A DNA stretch of 64,000 nucleotides from Hydrangea macrophylla (GCA_033977485.1 CM066993.1:28696001-28760000); one strand, 5' to 3'. Numbered from the stretch's first letter, positions 21,803-33,807 are shown. Notes: a model not told the origin generated them from the sequence alone. Program-made: numbers and translations.

Positions 21803-22789
21803 GGATGGAGTGGATGGGAAAGGGGAACCGGGTCCAAATGAGTCTGATGGTGGTACAACTGCTGCCAGTGTTAGGCTATAGAGGCCTATACGAATGCTGC
21901 TAAGATTGGTTGTATGATTTCCAATGAGAAGACTGAGGTTGTTGCTGTTGTGGTGGTTGACTATGTGAGGGGTGGTTGCTACTGTTGGGTTGGTTTGCTC
22001 GACCTAACCGAGGAGATTGAGCCTTCCAATGATCTTTCTCCTTACAGTAACTACACACATCACTACCAACTCTCGAGTAAGGCTTATTTTGATTATTGGA
22101 CGATGACCCAAAAGGAGTTGCTAAAGCAGATGGAGTAGAGTCGGGGAGAATTCCCTTTTCGGGCTGGGTCTTGAGACGTATTTCCTCGGTTACTAACTCA
22201 TGGAAAATAGAATCAACAGACATAAGTGGGCTACTATGGAGAATGGACCCACAAAGGCCCTCAAAATCATCAAGTAGGGCCATCAAAAACTGAACTAGAC
22301 GTTGTTCCTCCCTATAAGCGATATATGGTGTAGAGCCCATAATTTGGTCGGCTCCATTAGAGCCAACTGATCCCAAAGATCTATCATTGTAGAGTAGAAC
22401 TCTTGAATACTCAATTTTTTTTGGTTAAGGGCATGAATATCACACTCTAATTGGTACCTCTTTGCATAATTGGAATGTGTAAACAATTTGGCCAAATGAT
22501 CCCACACCTCCTTTGCATATTCAAACTTTGCCAATTGTATACCTATTGAGGGCGCACCGGAGTTGCTGATCCAAGTAATGATTTTTGAATTGTTTGTCTC
22601 TCAAATATCTAACAATTTTGCATATTTGTCAGCCTTTTCATTCTTAGGTTTACTAAAATCCCCATTGACGTAACCCTACATCTTCTTCACCTTTAGAATA
22701 TTTTTCATCACATAATTCTAATATGAAAAATTCTTTCCATCGAGTATAACACTAATCGTTTGAAGCGAATCATCTCTTTCACCAGCCAT
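21803..22789 (-). pseudogene. Copia E gag
   Basis: ATG at 22789 (MAGERDDSL...) lies about 200 bases inside the right LTR. The N-terminal half has stops. Clear Gag core motifs follow: AKEVWDHLAKLFTHSNYAKRYQLE, LSIQEFYSTMIDLWDQL, REEQRLVQFLMALLDDFE and SVDSIFHELVTEEIRL. The zinc knuckle reads CSYCKEKDHWKAQS, so both the Gly before His and the last Cys are lost. A Gln/Pro/Ser-rich tail ends it. Confidence 0.86.
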
Positions 22790-22984
22790 TACGAAAATCA
22801 AACAATCAAAGAACATAAAACAAACGAACTAGAATCAAAGATAGAGCCAAAAAGACAAACCAGAAGTAGCGAGAGATCCAAAAACAAACGTGAATCAATG
22901 CGAGATCCAAAAACAAATTCAAATCAATGAGAAACCCAAAAACGAACTAGAATCATCCAAAGAACGTGAATAAGATTCAAACCT

Positions 22985-22996
22985 GCTCTGATACCA
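22985..22996 (-). promoter_or_regulatory. Primer-binding site of copia E (tRNA-Met type)
   Basis: GCTCTGATACCA on the + strand, i.e. TGGTATCAGAGC on the - strand, two bases from the LTR. Confidence 0.9.
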
Positions 22997-22998
22997 TG

Positions 22999-23199
22999 TG
23001 AATATATCAAATAATCAAGAGAACAACAAAGAGAAAAGTGAAAAGAGAGGTAGAGTTTCTCATAACATGAAATCAGAATGAATGAATACAAAAGAAAGAG
23101 ACAAATAAGAAATTAACTAGGTAGACAATATTACCCTAAATAAAGTAAAAGGCTAAACTACCCTAAAGCTAAAAAGCTAAATATCAATACTCTAATACT
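22999..23199 (-). repeat. 5' LTR of copia E
   Basis: About 201 bp, matching 20001-20199 with a few substitutions and small indels. Confidence 0.87.
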
Positions 23200-23464
23200 G
23201 TCTAGAGAAGAACTTTTGTAATACTCATTATTTGTTGATAGTGGAGTTTGTGTGGACTACGGTCCCGTGGTTTTTATTCTCCAATTTGGGGAAGTTTTCC
23301 ACGTGAAAATTTGGTGTTGTTCTTGTTGATCTGTAAATTATTTTCTGGGCAGCTTATTTTGCATCTCTATTTGTTCTTTTCTAATAGGTTCACACAAACA
23401 GGGAGAACAATTTATTTTCGTGCATTGCTAATTCAGACTTACGAATCTTTGCTGGCTTCTCCCA
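23200..23464 (+). repeat. 3' LTR of copia D, right part
   Basis: Resumes with TCTAGAGAAGAACTTTTG, matching 15247 onward, and ends TCTCCCA at 23464. Two bases later another LTR-like sequence begins. Confidence 0.87.
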
Positions 23465-23466
23465 TC

Positions 23467-25576
23467 TATTGACACCCCAATTTTGACCGACCATCGAATT
23501 CAGGGGATATGACCTCTAGCGTTTTTTTTATTTAAAAAATACGTATTCAACCCCCAAAGATACCATTGCACATGGATTTTACCTTGAATTTACTGAAGTA
23601 AACCTTCCTAATTGGTCTATATAAGGAGATATACATCTCCATTATAGGGGTTGGAAAATTGATGTACAATTTAGAGAGAATTTGTGTGTATAATTGAGAG
23701 AATTTGAAGGGAAGCCATTGGAGAAGCTTGAAGAGCTTGAAGACCATTGAAGATCTTCACCAAAACCAAGAAAATCTGAGGATATTTGGAGGTAATCCTC
23801 TAATCTTAGTTTGTTTTTAGCTTAGATTCAATCATAATTCATAGAATTTTGTAGGATCTTTACACAATTTTAAAAAAGTCTCTTCTAACATCATTTCATC
23901 ACACACCACTTGAATTGTGATTAAATCTTCATTCAATTTTGTTGGTTTGGATCTAAATAACTATGGATTTAGTGTGAAATATGTTTTCCATATAGAATTT
24001 GACTTGGATCATCAATTGGGTTTAGAGTTCATCTCTCTTTGTTCATGCTCTTTTCTTGGAAATCAATGGGATCTTCAATAGCCTACTTGAATTCTTGAGC
24101 TTAATCTCTTAATTTTCTATAAATTGATAATTTTAAGGTTGATTTTTTAACTATATTCATGTATAATTGTTGGATCTAAGTCTTAGATTTATGATTTGGG
24201 TCCTCCAATTTGAAGTTTCATGGAATCCTCTTCATATTCCATTGAAATTCATGTGGTCATTAATTTGAGAGGAGAAGTAAATAAAACAAGTCTTATATCC
24301 CTTAAGGATCATCAATTGAGAGAGGAATTAGACTTGGAACAAGCCAATTTTCATGGCTCAATTATTGGGTTCAAATAGTCCCAAGTGTGGGTATATCCAT
24401 GAGGGTGTGAAAATCCTTGGAAATCTTCATTAAGGTCTTCTCAAGGTCAAATCCATGGGGGGTTCTTAATGTTAGATTGTTGTCTTAGTGGTCATAATTA
24501 TCATTTGACCCAAATTTCCCTCTAGAATTTCTTGGGTCAAGTTTGATTTGACGATGAGTGACAATGCAACAATGGTGCAATGAATTCATTGACAACCTGT
24601 GATCAAAGATTTTTTATTAAATCATGATCCGTTGGATCTGAATGAGACCAATTAGAATGTGGCCATAACACTTCATTCTAGTTTTGGTTAGAATATATGG
24701 TTAACATGGTTTTGTCATGATTTTTCTAACCTCATCACTCTCCGTCCAGAATTCCAGAATAGTGAAACTCATTTTAAAATTCTTGAATCAGAGGCTTAAT
24801 AAAGTAGCTCAGGTTTTAAACAATTTTTTTTATATGATCTATGATGAGTTAAAAAGATTCTCCAAGAATTTTGAAATGTTTGAGGTTAAATTACTATGTT
24901 AAATAAATCATGCAAAATCTCTGGACAGAGAGTTGGTAAATTATGAGTGGTGTCTGGTCTTGGTCCAATTCTCAGAGATTGGACCATTCAATCATTGATT
25001 TTCCTTTTTGGTTAGAAACTAGACTCACAGAGGCATGTCATACTCAAATATCACTAAGATCAAACCATGGAAACTATGACTTTTCTATTTTTGAATAACT
25101 AGTTTCTTCTTTATAAATCCTGAATTTTGAGATAAATTTTGGTGAATCTCACCAATGATGATCCAAACAATTTTTCTATGCCTTAGGACTTAAATCTTGC
25201 TTTGAATAGAATTAATTGGACTTAAATCTAGAGGTTAAAAGATCCAAATCAACAAATAATTCATGTCTTGTTCATCTCATACATTAATGATTATCATGTT
25301 TAGGTAGCAATTCTTGTATTTTAGATGCTTAGATTGTAGAATGTAGGATTATGTGTTGATTGATTGAATTTAATCTAGGAATCATTTTCGTTAGATTTAG
25401 GGCTTGATATTATTTGTATTCAAAGCATGTGGACTAACCTCTATTTTGTAGCGCTATTGAGGTATGAGTCCTAGAACCTTCTCTCCTTTATTTCGTTTTT
25501 CAGTTTACTGATCTTTAACTCTATGCATGACACCTTAGACTAGGATCTGGCCTTATGTGTTGTTCATGGATTAGAG
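23467..25576 (+). repeat. Truncated LTR, probably the 5' LTR of gypsy F
   Basis: Begins TATTGACACCCCAATTTTGACC and shows patchy similarity along its whole length to the solo LTR at 54025-56765. Shared phrases include GGAGGTAA.CCTCTA, GTCCAGAATT.CAGAATAGT and GCATGTGGA.TAACC. The last 485 or so bases found in the solo LTR are missing, because the sequence switches at 25572-25576 to the LTR of element G. No coding capacity seen. Assignment to F is inferred from order and strand. Confidence 0.6.
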
Positions 25577-27720
25577 AAAAATAAATTTCCTTTTTGTGTC
25601 CATAGGGAATGACAAGTGAAAGTCAATAATAATCCACACCACACAGAACTAGTCCAACAAGATAAACAGAAACAACAATAATAATCAAACTGAATAACAG
25701 TTGTAACTATTACAAACATCAGAGTGGTCCTCAGGTTCATAACAGGTCTAGAGACAACATATGCCCAAGTACCCGTAAAACTAAAAACATACGATAGGAT
25801 AACAGAAACATAAACACTAGATATAACTATCTTTAGATTTTCAGCTGGCGTAAGGATAGTCATCAGCATAGTACTCCTCTCTGGCACAACCGTCATTAAT
25901 AGGGCCACCCTATGCAAAATCTAACTCTGGGTAGTATCCATCATCGTAGGTTTCATCACCTGCATTGTTAAGGATATGGTGGTCTCGACGGGGAATGTCT
26001 AGGCAATAAAGGCCATTAGCTTATAGAAAGCTGAGTGAGAGCTAACTAACACAGTCTCATCAAAAAAAGGAAATTACCAGTCATGAACGATATATAGCAG
26101 TGATATTAATAATATCTTTTCCTCTTTTATTCAGTCACATCATTAACCGATTCTCATCGTCTTCCAACTCTAAGACTAACTGTACGAATCCCAACTAACT
26201 ATACCAAACTGATTATATTGTCACGACATACTAGTGCTCTTGTTCACCGCTTTTAAGAACTCTTACTGTTCACCGCTTTTAAGAACTCTTATGAGCACCA
26301 CACATAGTTTCAATATAACTACTATTTTATGGATGCACCAATACTCATGTTCACCACTTTTAAGAACTCTTACTGTTCATCGCTTTTAAGAATGCTTGCG
26401 AGTATCGTTCGTTCACAATCATTACGTATCAATACTCTTGTTCACCACTCTCGAGAACCCTTACGAGTACAATGCATAATGCTCACATCCCACGCAGATG
26501 TGTTCATGACTAATCTCTGATACTGACATCCTTACTTCGAAAGTAAATATCACACTACTGACTTGGTCACTAGGTTTATCCCAATGTTACCACTATTCCA
26601 CCTCAAACCTTATCTCGTTATCGCATTGTATAAATATTATCGTTTCGAACTCGACTACGTTACTCACCATATTATCTCCATCTCATTATTGTATTCCATT
26701 ACCTCCGTAATCCATAATATCGCGTAATAGGAACATAAAACATCAATTACAGCTAAGCATTATGAATTATAACCTAAATGAAACATCCAAGTTTTGCTAA
26801 GGTTCGATCGATTGACGCTATTTCAATCGATTGAAGTTAAGGTGTGCTCGATCAATTGAAATAATTTCGATCGATTAAAACTCCGTATGTTCGATCGATT
26901 AAACTTAGTTCGAACGCTTAAACTTTGTCTTCTCCAAATTCTGGCAATGAACATCCAGAATCTGTTAGGGGGTGTTTGGGTCGTTATTAAATGTACAAAA
27001 ACTTGTAAAACTTTATAACTAAGCTATTGAGTGAGTTTAGAACTCATCGAACGTTACTAGTGCGCATTTGGCAAAGCTTGAAGCTTCAAAGCTCCTCCAA
27101 TGGCTTCCTCCTTTCTCTCTCTGCTCCTCTCTTCGTCTCCATCACTCTCTTTTTCTTCTCCTTCTCCTTCCTCTTCTTCTTTCTTCTATCTGTGGTTCTC
27201 TCTCTCTCTCTCTAACTATATATAGATATGAGTGTATATCTATAGGTGTGTGTATAATATATAAACACAAGCACATACTCTCTCCCAACTCTTTGGTTTT
27301 CCAAACACATCAATACACATGAACACAATGTATTTATAGAGGGTGAGGGGTGCAGGTGGCCGTCTTTGCATGAAACTTGGTGTCGTGCCCACCCCAAACG
27401 CACCCGGCCCAAAGATGAGGGGCGCTTCATCCGAGGATTACGACCCTTGGGATTTATGATAATCAAAAGTTTGATTGAATGACACTTGTTCGATCACCCG
27501 AGTGCAGATCAGTCAAGTTTGATCTATTGAAATGGGTTTGATAGATTGAAGTGGGGACCACATCATAAATTCATGTCGGCAGGGTTTCAATGGCTTGAAC
27601 TTTAGAAATGTTCGATCGCTCGAAAGGACTTCGATTAGTCGAAGATAGAATTTCAATTATGGTCAAGGGAAATATAGAATCTCATTTTATAAATAATTAT
27701 TAAAAATACAGGGTATTACA
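25572..27720 (-). repeat. 3' LTR of gypsy G, 24 bases short
   Basis: About 2.15 kb. A TATA box on the - strand (TCTATAAATAC, near 27330-27341) marks the promoter. It contains five to six copies of a TGTTCACCGCTTTTAAGAAC-type repeat (26236-26475), two clusters of TCGATCGA palindromes (26803-26920 and 27480-27650) and a CT-rich microsatellite (27100-27215). Confidence 0.88.
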
Positions 27721-27750
27721 TCATCCACCACTCATTAAAGATTTCGTCCT
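27721..27750 (-). promoter_or_regulatory. 3' internal edge and polypurine zone of gypsy G
   Basis: On the - strand the sequence before the LTR reads ...TTTAATGAGTGGTGGATGA then TGTAATACCC. The purine-rich GAGTGGTGGATGA is the likely primer for plus-strand DNA. Confidence 0.55.
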
Positions 27751-27795
27751 CAAAATCATAAACAAACCAAAGTTTAAAACAAAAACGAAAATTTC

Positions 27796-29048
27796 TCACA
27801 CATCTCCGACTTTAACTCCCACGAAGCTTCCCTTATGATGCTTCCACTGGATCTTCACTAATGGAATCTCCTTATTCCCAAGCTTCTTGATTCTATGATC
27901 TAGGATCCGTACTAGTCCTTCGTTAAATGTAACATTTTTGTTGACTTCAATATCTTCGAAGTTGATCTTGTGCACTGGGTTATAAGCACACTTCCTCAGC
28001 ATACTGATGTGGAAGTTGTGCACTCCTGACATCTTCGGCAGCAATGCAAGTTGATAAGCAACATTTTCAACACGTTCTAGAATCTCAAATGGTCTGATGA
28101 ATTGCAATGATATCTTGCCTCTCTTCTGACCAAATATGACGATGCCTCGAACCGGTGAACTTTGAGTAGCACGTGGTCTCCAACTGCAAACTCCAAATCT
28201 TTGCGTCACTTGTCAGCATAACTCTTGTGTCAGGTCTGAGCTGTCTTCATCTTCTCACGTACAATCTGAATCTTCTCACTAGTTTCTCGTACCATCTCTG
28301 GCCCAAGAAGTTGAGTATCTCTGACTTATGCCAAACATAACAGTGATCGACAAGGTCTTCTGTATAGAGCTTCAAAAGATGCCATCCCTATGCTTGTATG
28401 GTAAATGTTGTTGTAGGCAAACTCAATCAATGGTAGATGCATCTCCCAAGAACTCTCGAAATCAATAACACAGGCACGTAGCATGTCCTCTATTACTTGA
28501 TTGACTCATTTAGTCTATGAATGGAAAGCTGAACGCAAGTTTAGTGTTGTTCCCATTGCTGTCTGAAGACTCTTCCAAAATTCTACAGTAAAATGCGAAT
28601 CTTGATCTGACACAATTGATATAGGTACACCGTGTAACCATACAACGTGCTGTAGATACATTTGGCTTAACTGTTCTACTGGATACGTCATACTATAGGT
28701 GATAAAATGTGCCGTCTTTGTAAGTCGATCCACAATCACCTAAATAGCATCGTGGTTTTGCTGTGACTTCGGCAATCCTACCATGAAATCCATGGTGATG
28801 TGTTCCCATTTCCATTGGGGGATCGGTAACGGCTGTAGAAGTCCATGTGGCTTCTGATGTTTTGCCTTTACTTGTTTACAAGTAAGACACTGAGATACAT
28901 ATTCAGCTACTTTTTGCTTCATTTCTTCCCACCAGAAATTTCTCTTCAAGTCTTTGTACATCTTGGTACCTTTAGGATGAATCGTCATCCATGACTTATA
29001 TACTTCATCCGATACTTCTTTTTTGGAGATTTTCTTCGTTAGGTACAC
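27796..29048 (-). pseudogene. Gypsy G integrase with chromodomain-like end
   Basis: From 29048 downward: a zinc region (IHPKGTKMYKDL, with the first His replaced; CLTCK intact), then the core WEHITMDFMVGLPKS (Asp) with a stop before VIVDRLTKTAHFI. VSDQDSHF follows (Asp). The segment that should carry the catalytic Glu is damaged by two stops and about four missing residues near 28500-28515. After further breaks the C-terminus (28209-27796) shows FEILERVENVAYQLALLP and HNFHISMLRKC. Its end, ILDHRIKKLGNKEIPLVKIQWKH, resembles a plant chromovirus chromodomain with its last part altered. Confidence 0.87.
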
Positions 29049-29787
29049 AGAGTCTACCTTTACATTGTAAGGCTCCGTTTGTACCGATACTGAAGACTTC
29101 TGGTTCCTTGGCTGACATCTTGGCGAACCATAGCTTCAAATCTTTCACTGTCTGCTGATCTTCTATGATATAGCTGATCAAAGTTAGTTGTACCATAAGA
29201 CATCCAAAATGTTGTCCATCAATCAACTCCATTGGCTGTAGGTAGAATTCAGTTAACACTTCCAATGCTCTCCATTCTCGCATTAATAACGCATCGATTA
29301 CTAGTCGAGGTTTACGACTCAAGGCGTCGGCTATGTCGTTTGCATTACCTAGATGGTAATAAAATGAAAAGTCATAGTCCTTGAGTAACTCCATCCATAT
29401 TCTTTGTCGCATGCTCAACTCCTTCAGAGAGAACAAATACTTCAAGCTCTTATGATTAGAAAATAGATCAAACTTTTCTCCATAGAGATAGTGTCTCCTA
29501 ATCTTTAATGCAAACACTATTGCTACTAATTCCAAATCATTTGTAGGGTAGTTCTTCTCATGTATCTTCAACTGTCTAGATCCATATGCAATGACATTCC
29601 CATATTGTTGCATAAGTATACAACCAAGTTGTTGGTGCGATGCGTCACTATAAATCACATACCTTTCTCCACTCTTAGGTATCGCGAATACTGGTGCAGA
29701 AGACAATCTCTCTTTTAACTTCTGAAATGTACCCTCATGCTTGTCTGTCCATTCATACTTCATCTCCTTCCTTGTCAAGTTCATCAA
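29005..29787 (-). pseudogene. Gypsy G RNase H
   Basis: Open frame of 260 codons. It begins after the RT thumb ([18 protein letters not shown]) and shows [18 protein letters not shown] (Asp), [16 protein letters not shown] (Glu) and [11 protein letters not shown], where relatives carry an Asp (TDHKSL). The third metal-binding residue is therefore replaced by Asn. [12 protein letters not shown] closes the domain and a spacer leads to integrase. Confidence 0.9.
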
Positions 29788-30522
29788 TGGCCCTACTATC
29801 TTGGAAAATCCTTCTACAAATCTTCGATAATATCATGCTAGGCTAAGGAAACTTCTAACTTCAGTCGCGTTAGTTGGTTTGTTCCAGCTTAGGATCGCAT
29901 CGATCTTAGATGAGTCTACCGAGATACCGTCTTGAGATATAACATGTCCCAAAAATTTTACCTTTTAGCCAAAATTCGCACTTGCTGAACTTTGCATACA
30001 GCTTACTATCTCAAAGTGTCTGTAAAGTAATCTGTAATTGCTCCTTATGATCTTTCTCTGTCTTTGAGTAGATCAAGATGTCGTCGATGAACACTATAAT
30101 GAATTGATCCAAATATTGTCTGAATACTCTATTCATTAAGTCTATAAATACTGCCGGCGCATTCGTCAATCCAAAAGGCATGACTAGGAACTCATAATGC
30201 CCGTATCTTATCCTGAATGCAATTTTCGTTATATCCTTCGATTGAACCAATAGTTGATGATATCTTGAACGTAGATCGATCTTGGTAGAGATCCTTGATA
30301 CTTGTAACTGGTCAAATAGATCAAATATCCGAGGTAGTGGGTATCGGTTCTTGATCGTAACCTTGTTCAACTCCCTGTAGTATATGCAGAGTCAAAGTGT
30401 TCCATCCTTCTTCTTCACGAATAGAACTGGTGCTCCCCAAGGTGACGTACTCGGGCAAATAAATCCTAAGTCTTCAAGTTCTTGAACTTGCTCAGTTCCC
30501 ACATTTAAGTTGGTGCCATCCT
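29788..30522 (-). pseudogene. Gypsy G reverse transcriptase
   Basis: [43 protein letters not shown] and the catalytic [15 protein letters not shown] (near 30060) are in one open frame (30370-30011). Upstream the fingers region ([15 protein letters not shown]) and downstream the connection continue in other frames. The catalytic pair Asp-Asp is intact. Confidence 0.9.
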
Positions 30523-31263
30523 TTACGGAGTCTTTGATATTGGCAATGTGCCAAGTACCAATTCCACACAGAAGTTTATTTCTCTTTTCAGTGGAAGTCC
30601 TTTAATATCCTGGAAAATATCCTTGAAATCTTGCACAGTAGGAATCTGATCCATCGTGAGTTTCGTACTTATACTCCTGATTATAGCTAAACAACTCGTG
30701 AGAAACATGTCGCTCATCGGCTGGCACTGAAATCTTATAGTTGAACATCCAGGTATTGGAACTACAATTGTCCTAGTAGGGCACTCCAAATTGGCACTGT
30801 ATTTAGTAAGCTAATCCATCCCTAGGATAATGTTGAACTCTAACACCGATAGAACTACTAAATCTGCCAGAAGATTTCTATCTCCTAATGTTAATGGGCA
30901 ATCTTTACATACTTTATCCAACTTAATAGTCACTCCCAATGGTGACACAACATTAAGTGTTGGCTTGAGTGCCTGGGGTTCTAAACCCAACTGATGTATG
31001 ATCTTAACAGAGATAAATGAATGTGTGGCTCCAGTATCAAATAAAGCTTTAACTAGACTATGAAAGAGTACAAGCGTACCTTCTAAATGTTGCTGCTCAT
31101 CAGTGTTAAAGCTTGTTTCTCTTGGGATTATGGCATTCATTCTAGTCGAATCTGGGGGTCCTTGATTGCCTTGAATTGGTGCCCTATAGTATCCTCTTTG
31201 TGGTGCACGACAATCCTTTCTCAAATGTCCTGGCTTATTGTAATTTAGGCAGATAGCATCCAT
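30523..31263 (-). pseudogene. Gypsy G zinc knuckle, protease and linker
   Basis: The frame at 31263-30811 starts with CLNYNKPGHLRKDC, a CCHC knuckle whose second Cys has become Tyr. It continues to the protease motif KALFDTGATHSFIS (Asp-Thr-Gly intact) and ends at LEFNIILGMD. The next frame (30789-30523) carries the typical gypsy linker ([19 protein letters not shown]). Confidence 0.88.
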
Positions 31264-32262
31264 TAGGCGATTAACCCTGGGGGCTGTGCAAAAATTAGAA
31301 ATGTACCCTGGCTTTCTGCAATTAAAACATCCTCTAGTGTTGGTTGGCAGGGCTATTAGCAGCGCCTGAGACTGCGGTCCCTGCTGGCAATATTGTTGAT
31401 ATCAAGGATAGCTTGACTGAGGCTTCCTGGTTCTGTCCCAGTTTCTCTTGTTGCCTTGATAGTTACCCTGAGGTCTCCATCCTTGGGTATTCCTCGGCGA
31501 CTGGTTTTAGGAATTCCTCTATTGAAAACCTGAGGTTGATTTATCTATGATCGCTAAGCTGGATAAGTGTACTTTTCCAACCCTGCAGCAAATTTGACAA
31601 TCTCTTCAAACGATTGATTCAAATGACCAACCATTATATGTCTGAGGTGGGGGTTCAATCCTTGGTGAAATCTCTTCACCTTCTTCTGTGGAGTGTCTAT
31701 CATATGTTGAGAAAATTGGGAAAGACACTCAAACTGTGTTGTGTATTCCCACACAGTCTATCCTTCTTGAACTAGATTGAGAAAGTTCTTCTCCTATTGA
31801 TCCCTCTCATCTTCTGGGAAGTATTTCTCTAAAAATCTTCCTTTGAGCGTTTCCCAAGGCATCGCTCTTACAATGTTCATTCCTATAGTGGCTCGCTCAG
31901 CTTCCCACCAATTTGTGGCAGCATAAGTGAGCTGGAACATTGCAAGACGGTGCTTCTCCTGTTCACTGCACTCTAATACTTCAAAGATCATTTCCATCTC
32001 TCTTATCCACTGTTTGACTTTTCATGTTTCTATTAACCCATCGAACTTCTCAGGATGTAAACCACAAAAATTTGCTAGTAGTTTGTCTCTACTAAAATGG
32101 TAGAACTAGGGGTTGGACAGGTCATTGGTTGGTAGCATGGTTGTAGGTGTCACCTACATGTTCCATCCTCTGTATAAACGCTTCAAAACCTCTGGATGGG
32201 TCCATTCCCTTTGGAGTAGGTGCTCTAATACGCGCTTGGTGATTCCTCAAGTGTCCTACCAT
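31264..32262 (-). pseudogene. Gypsy G gag
   Basis: ATG at 32262 opens MVGHLRNHQARIRAP. Recognisable retrotransposon Gag segments are MIFEVLECSEQEKHRLAMFQLTYAATNWWEAER, MPWETLKGRFLEKYFPEDERDQ and YTTQFECLSQFSQHM ... RFHQGLNPHLRHIMV. Several stops and frame changes separate them. Confidence 0.85.
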
Positions 32263-32655
32263 AGTGGCTAGTGAAATGCACCTCTAAGAGACCTATTGAT
32301 TAGCTGAAAGTCTTCTCGGAGAAACAAAATCAAGATAAAGCTAGCGATAAACATCAACAAGAACTAATAGTTCTACTAATAAGCACAAATCACTCCAACA
32401 TATAATCAATATATCAAAAGTACTACTCGTATATATATCCAAAGATGTACCACATAGTACACACTTGTCAAACTGTGTACCATATGAGACATAAGCTAAA
32501 ATAGTACTAAAGTAAGCTATTTACAATAATAATACTACTGGTAATATCTATACAAAGTTATGGTCAAATAGCTATCTCTCAAGGTCTCAAACATCATGTG
32601 GACAATATGTCTTGATATTAAACTAACAAAAGCTAAGCCTCCTCTAGATCCTGTC

Positions 32656-33586
32656 TCAAAATTCATCAGAGTCTAATCCTACTGCTGGTACTTCATCCTC
32701 CGAAACGATATCCATCTCCTCAAGAGGAACGTCCTCAACTGGTGCACCAAGATCTCCAACTAATACTCTGATATCCCAATCCTCAACTACGTCATCTACT
32801 ATCATCGGTTGATTAGTGACATCGACGGCTATCGCAGTAAATCCATCAGCTACGTCTAATGCCCCTGCTAATGCATCCTCTCTCATAACAAATCCAACTG
32901 GCTGAGTGACTATCTTAGCTATCCATCCTACTGACATATCAGCCATGGCTTCCATATACATTATAGGTCTGGCTGGTAACGGAAGCATAACGTGTACTTT
33001 TGGCACAACTATCTTCTCATCAGGAACATCCTCCTCTACTTCCTCCATGAATATGTCTCCCTTTACTGGGTCCTCTGCCTCAAACTTTGGCTCTAGCTCT
33101 GTGTCTGGAACATACTCTAGCTCCTCCAGGTCATCCTCCGGCTTGTCATCATCGTCATCATCTACAGGCTCCTCCTCTGCTGGGTCCTCATTGTCCATCA
33201 GCTCCTCCTCTCCATCCTCGTTAATATCCTCATCAAGATGCTCATACTCTGGCTCTGGGTCCTCCTCTTCCTAAATTAGCTCAGGCTCTGGAACTGGTAC
33301 AACGGGTACCGGTTGGAGGGCCATAGGTGCTGGTGTAGCTGCAGGCTTTGGTGGAACAGGCATGGCTAAAATTGCTCATAACTCAATCTTGTCTACCTCT
33401 GGTTTACTCTGGATCAATCTAGCCATCTCTTAGTATATGGCTTCTTGATAGTGATACGTGTATATGTATCTGTGTTGGGTGTGTTATGCCCACAACATAG
33501 AGAAAAGTCCACATCCTCTCCTCCAAATAATGACTAACTATCTGGCGAATGTGGCTCTAGTATATCTCTGGTATAGCTGGTTCCAT
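32656..33586 (-). pseudogene. Leader-region ORF of gypsy G, acidic protein of unknown function
   Basis: Lies between the primer site (33787-33798) and gag. From ATG 33586 the N-terminal part reads MEPAIPEIY*SHIRQIV, then LEERMWTFLYVVGI, and matches the leader ORF of element J. One frameshift and some stops later come a Pro-rich stretch (MPVPPKPAATPAP from 33363) and a long acidic region (32656-33198 open, 180 codons, with a run of six Asp). I do not recognise a domain. It is not gag, and its preservation in two different elements argues that it was once expressed. Confidence 0.6.
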
Positions 33587-33786
33587 TGTATTGCCATGAA
33601 TAACATGTTTGCCAAAAAAATCATCTATAAACAGTTGGAAATCTGGATCCACACTAACTTGCAAAGGAAACTATCTATCGTTAGGAAGGACGAACTTATC
33701 TTAAACTCATATCTCATCTTAGGGATCTTAAAATACTAGGACCAGATTGTGTGGAACGTTAGTGAACGAAAGTATCACAACCTAAT

Positions 33787-33798
33787 GCTTTGATACCA
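33787..33798 (-). promoter_or_regulatory. Primer-binding site of gypsy G
   Basis: GCTTTGATACCA on the + strand, or TGGTATCAAAGC on the - strand, a tRNA-Met-type site nine bases from the LTR edge. Confidence 0.8.
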
Positions 33799-33807
33799 AA
33801 AAAACCC

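Larger units (their letters stand above)
20001..23199 (-). mobile_element. Copia E, internally deleted, nested in the 3' LTR of D
   Basis: Short LTRs of about 200 bp at both ends in reverse orientation, with a tRNA-Met primer site next to the right one. Flanks ATCTA (19996-20000) and GTCTA (just after the right LTR) form a 5-bp target duplication with one change, restoring D's LTR across the site. On the - strand gag, protease, RT and RNase H are present, but integrase is missing. Confidence 0.9.
14710..23464 (+). mobile_element. Copia D, Tnt1/Tork-like, nested in A and containing a MITE and copia E
   Basis: The 5' LTR (14771-15511), a tRNA-Met primer site, degraded gag, protease, integrase, RT and RNase H, a polypurine tract and the 3' LTR (19661-20000 plus 23200-23464) are all in order on the + strand. 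The left flank is GTACT. Bases after the 3' LTR (TCTAT) do not match, so the right flank has been replaced or rearranged. Many frameshifts and stops make D inactive. Protein motifs match the common Tnt1-like copia family of eudicots. Confidence 0.9.

Noticed and set aside
23470..25560. Host gene upstream of G
   Set aside because: No ORF longer than about 60 codons and clear similarity to the solo LTR at 54025.
26236..26475. CRISPR-like array
   Set aside because: Repeats are imperfect, unevenly spaced, inside a plant LTR, and no cas gene is present.
27027..27322. Open frames over the CT-rich stretch in the LTR of G (also 40388-40701)
   Set aside because: Low-complexity CT/GA repeats give open frames in several phases. 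Not genes.
32906..33274. Ser-rich open frame on the + strand within G
   Set aside because: It is the mirror of the acidic leader ORF on the - strand (GAN/GAY codons read backwards give Ser codons). No start context or homology.
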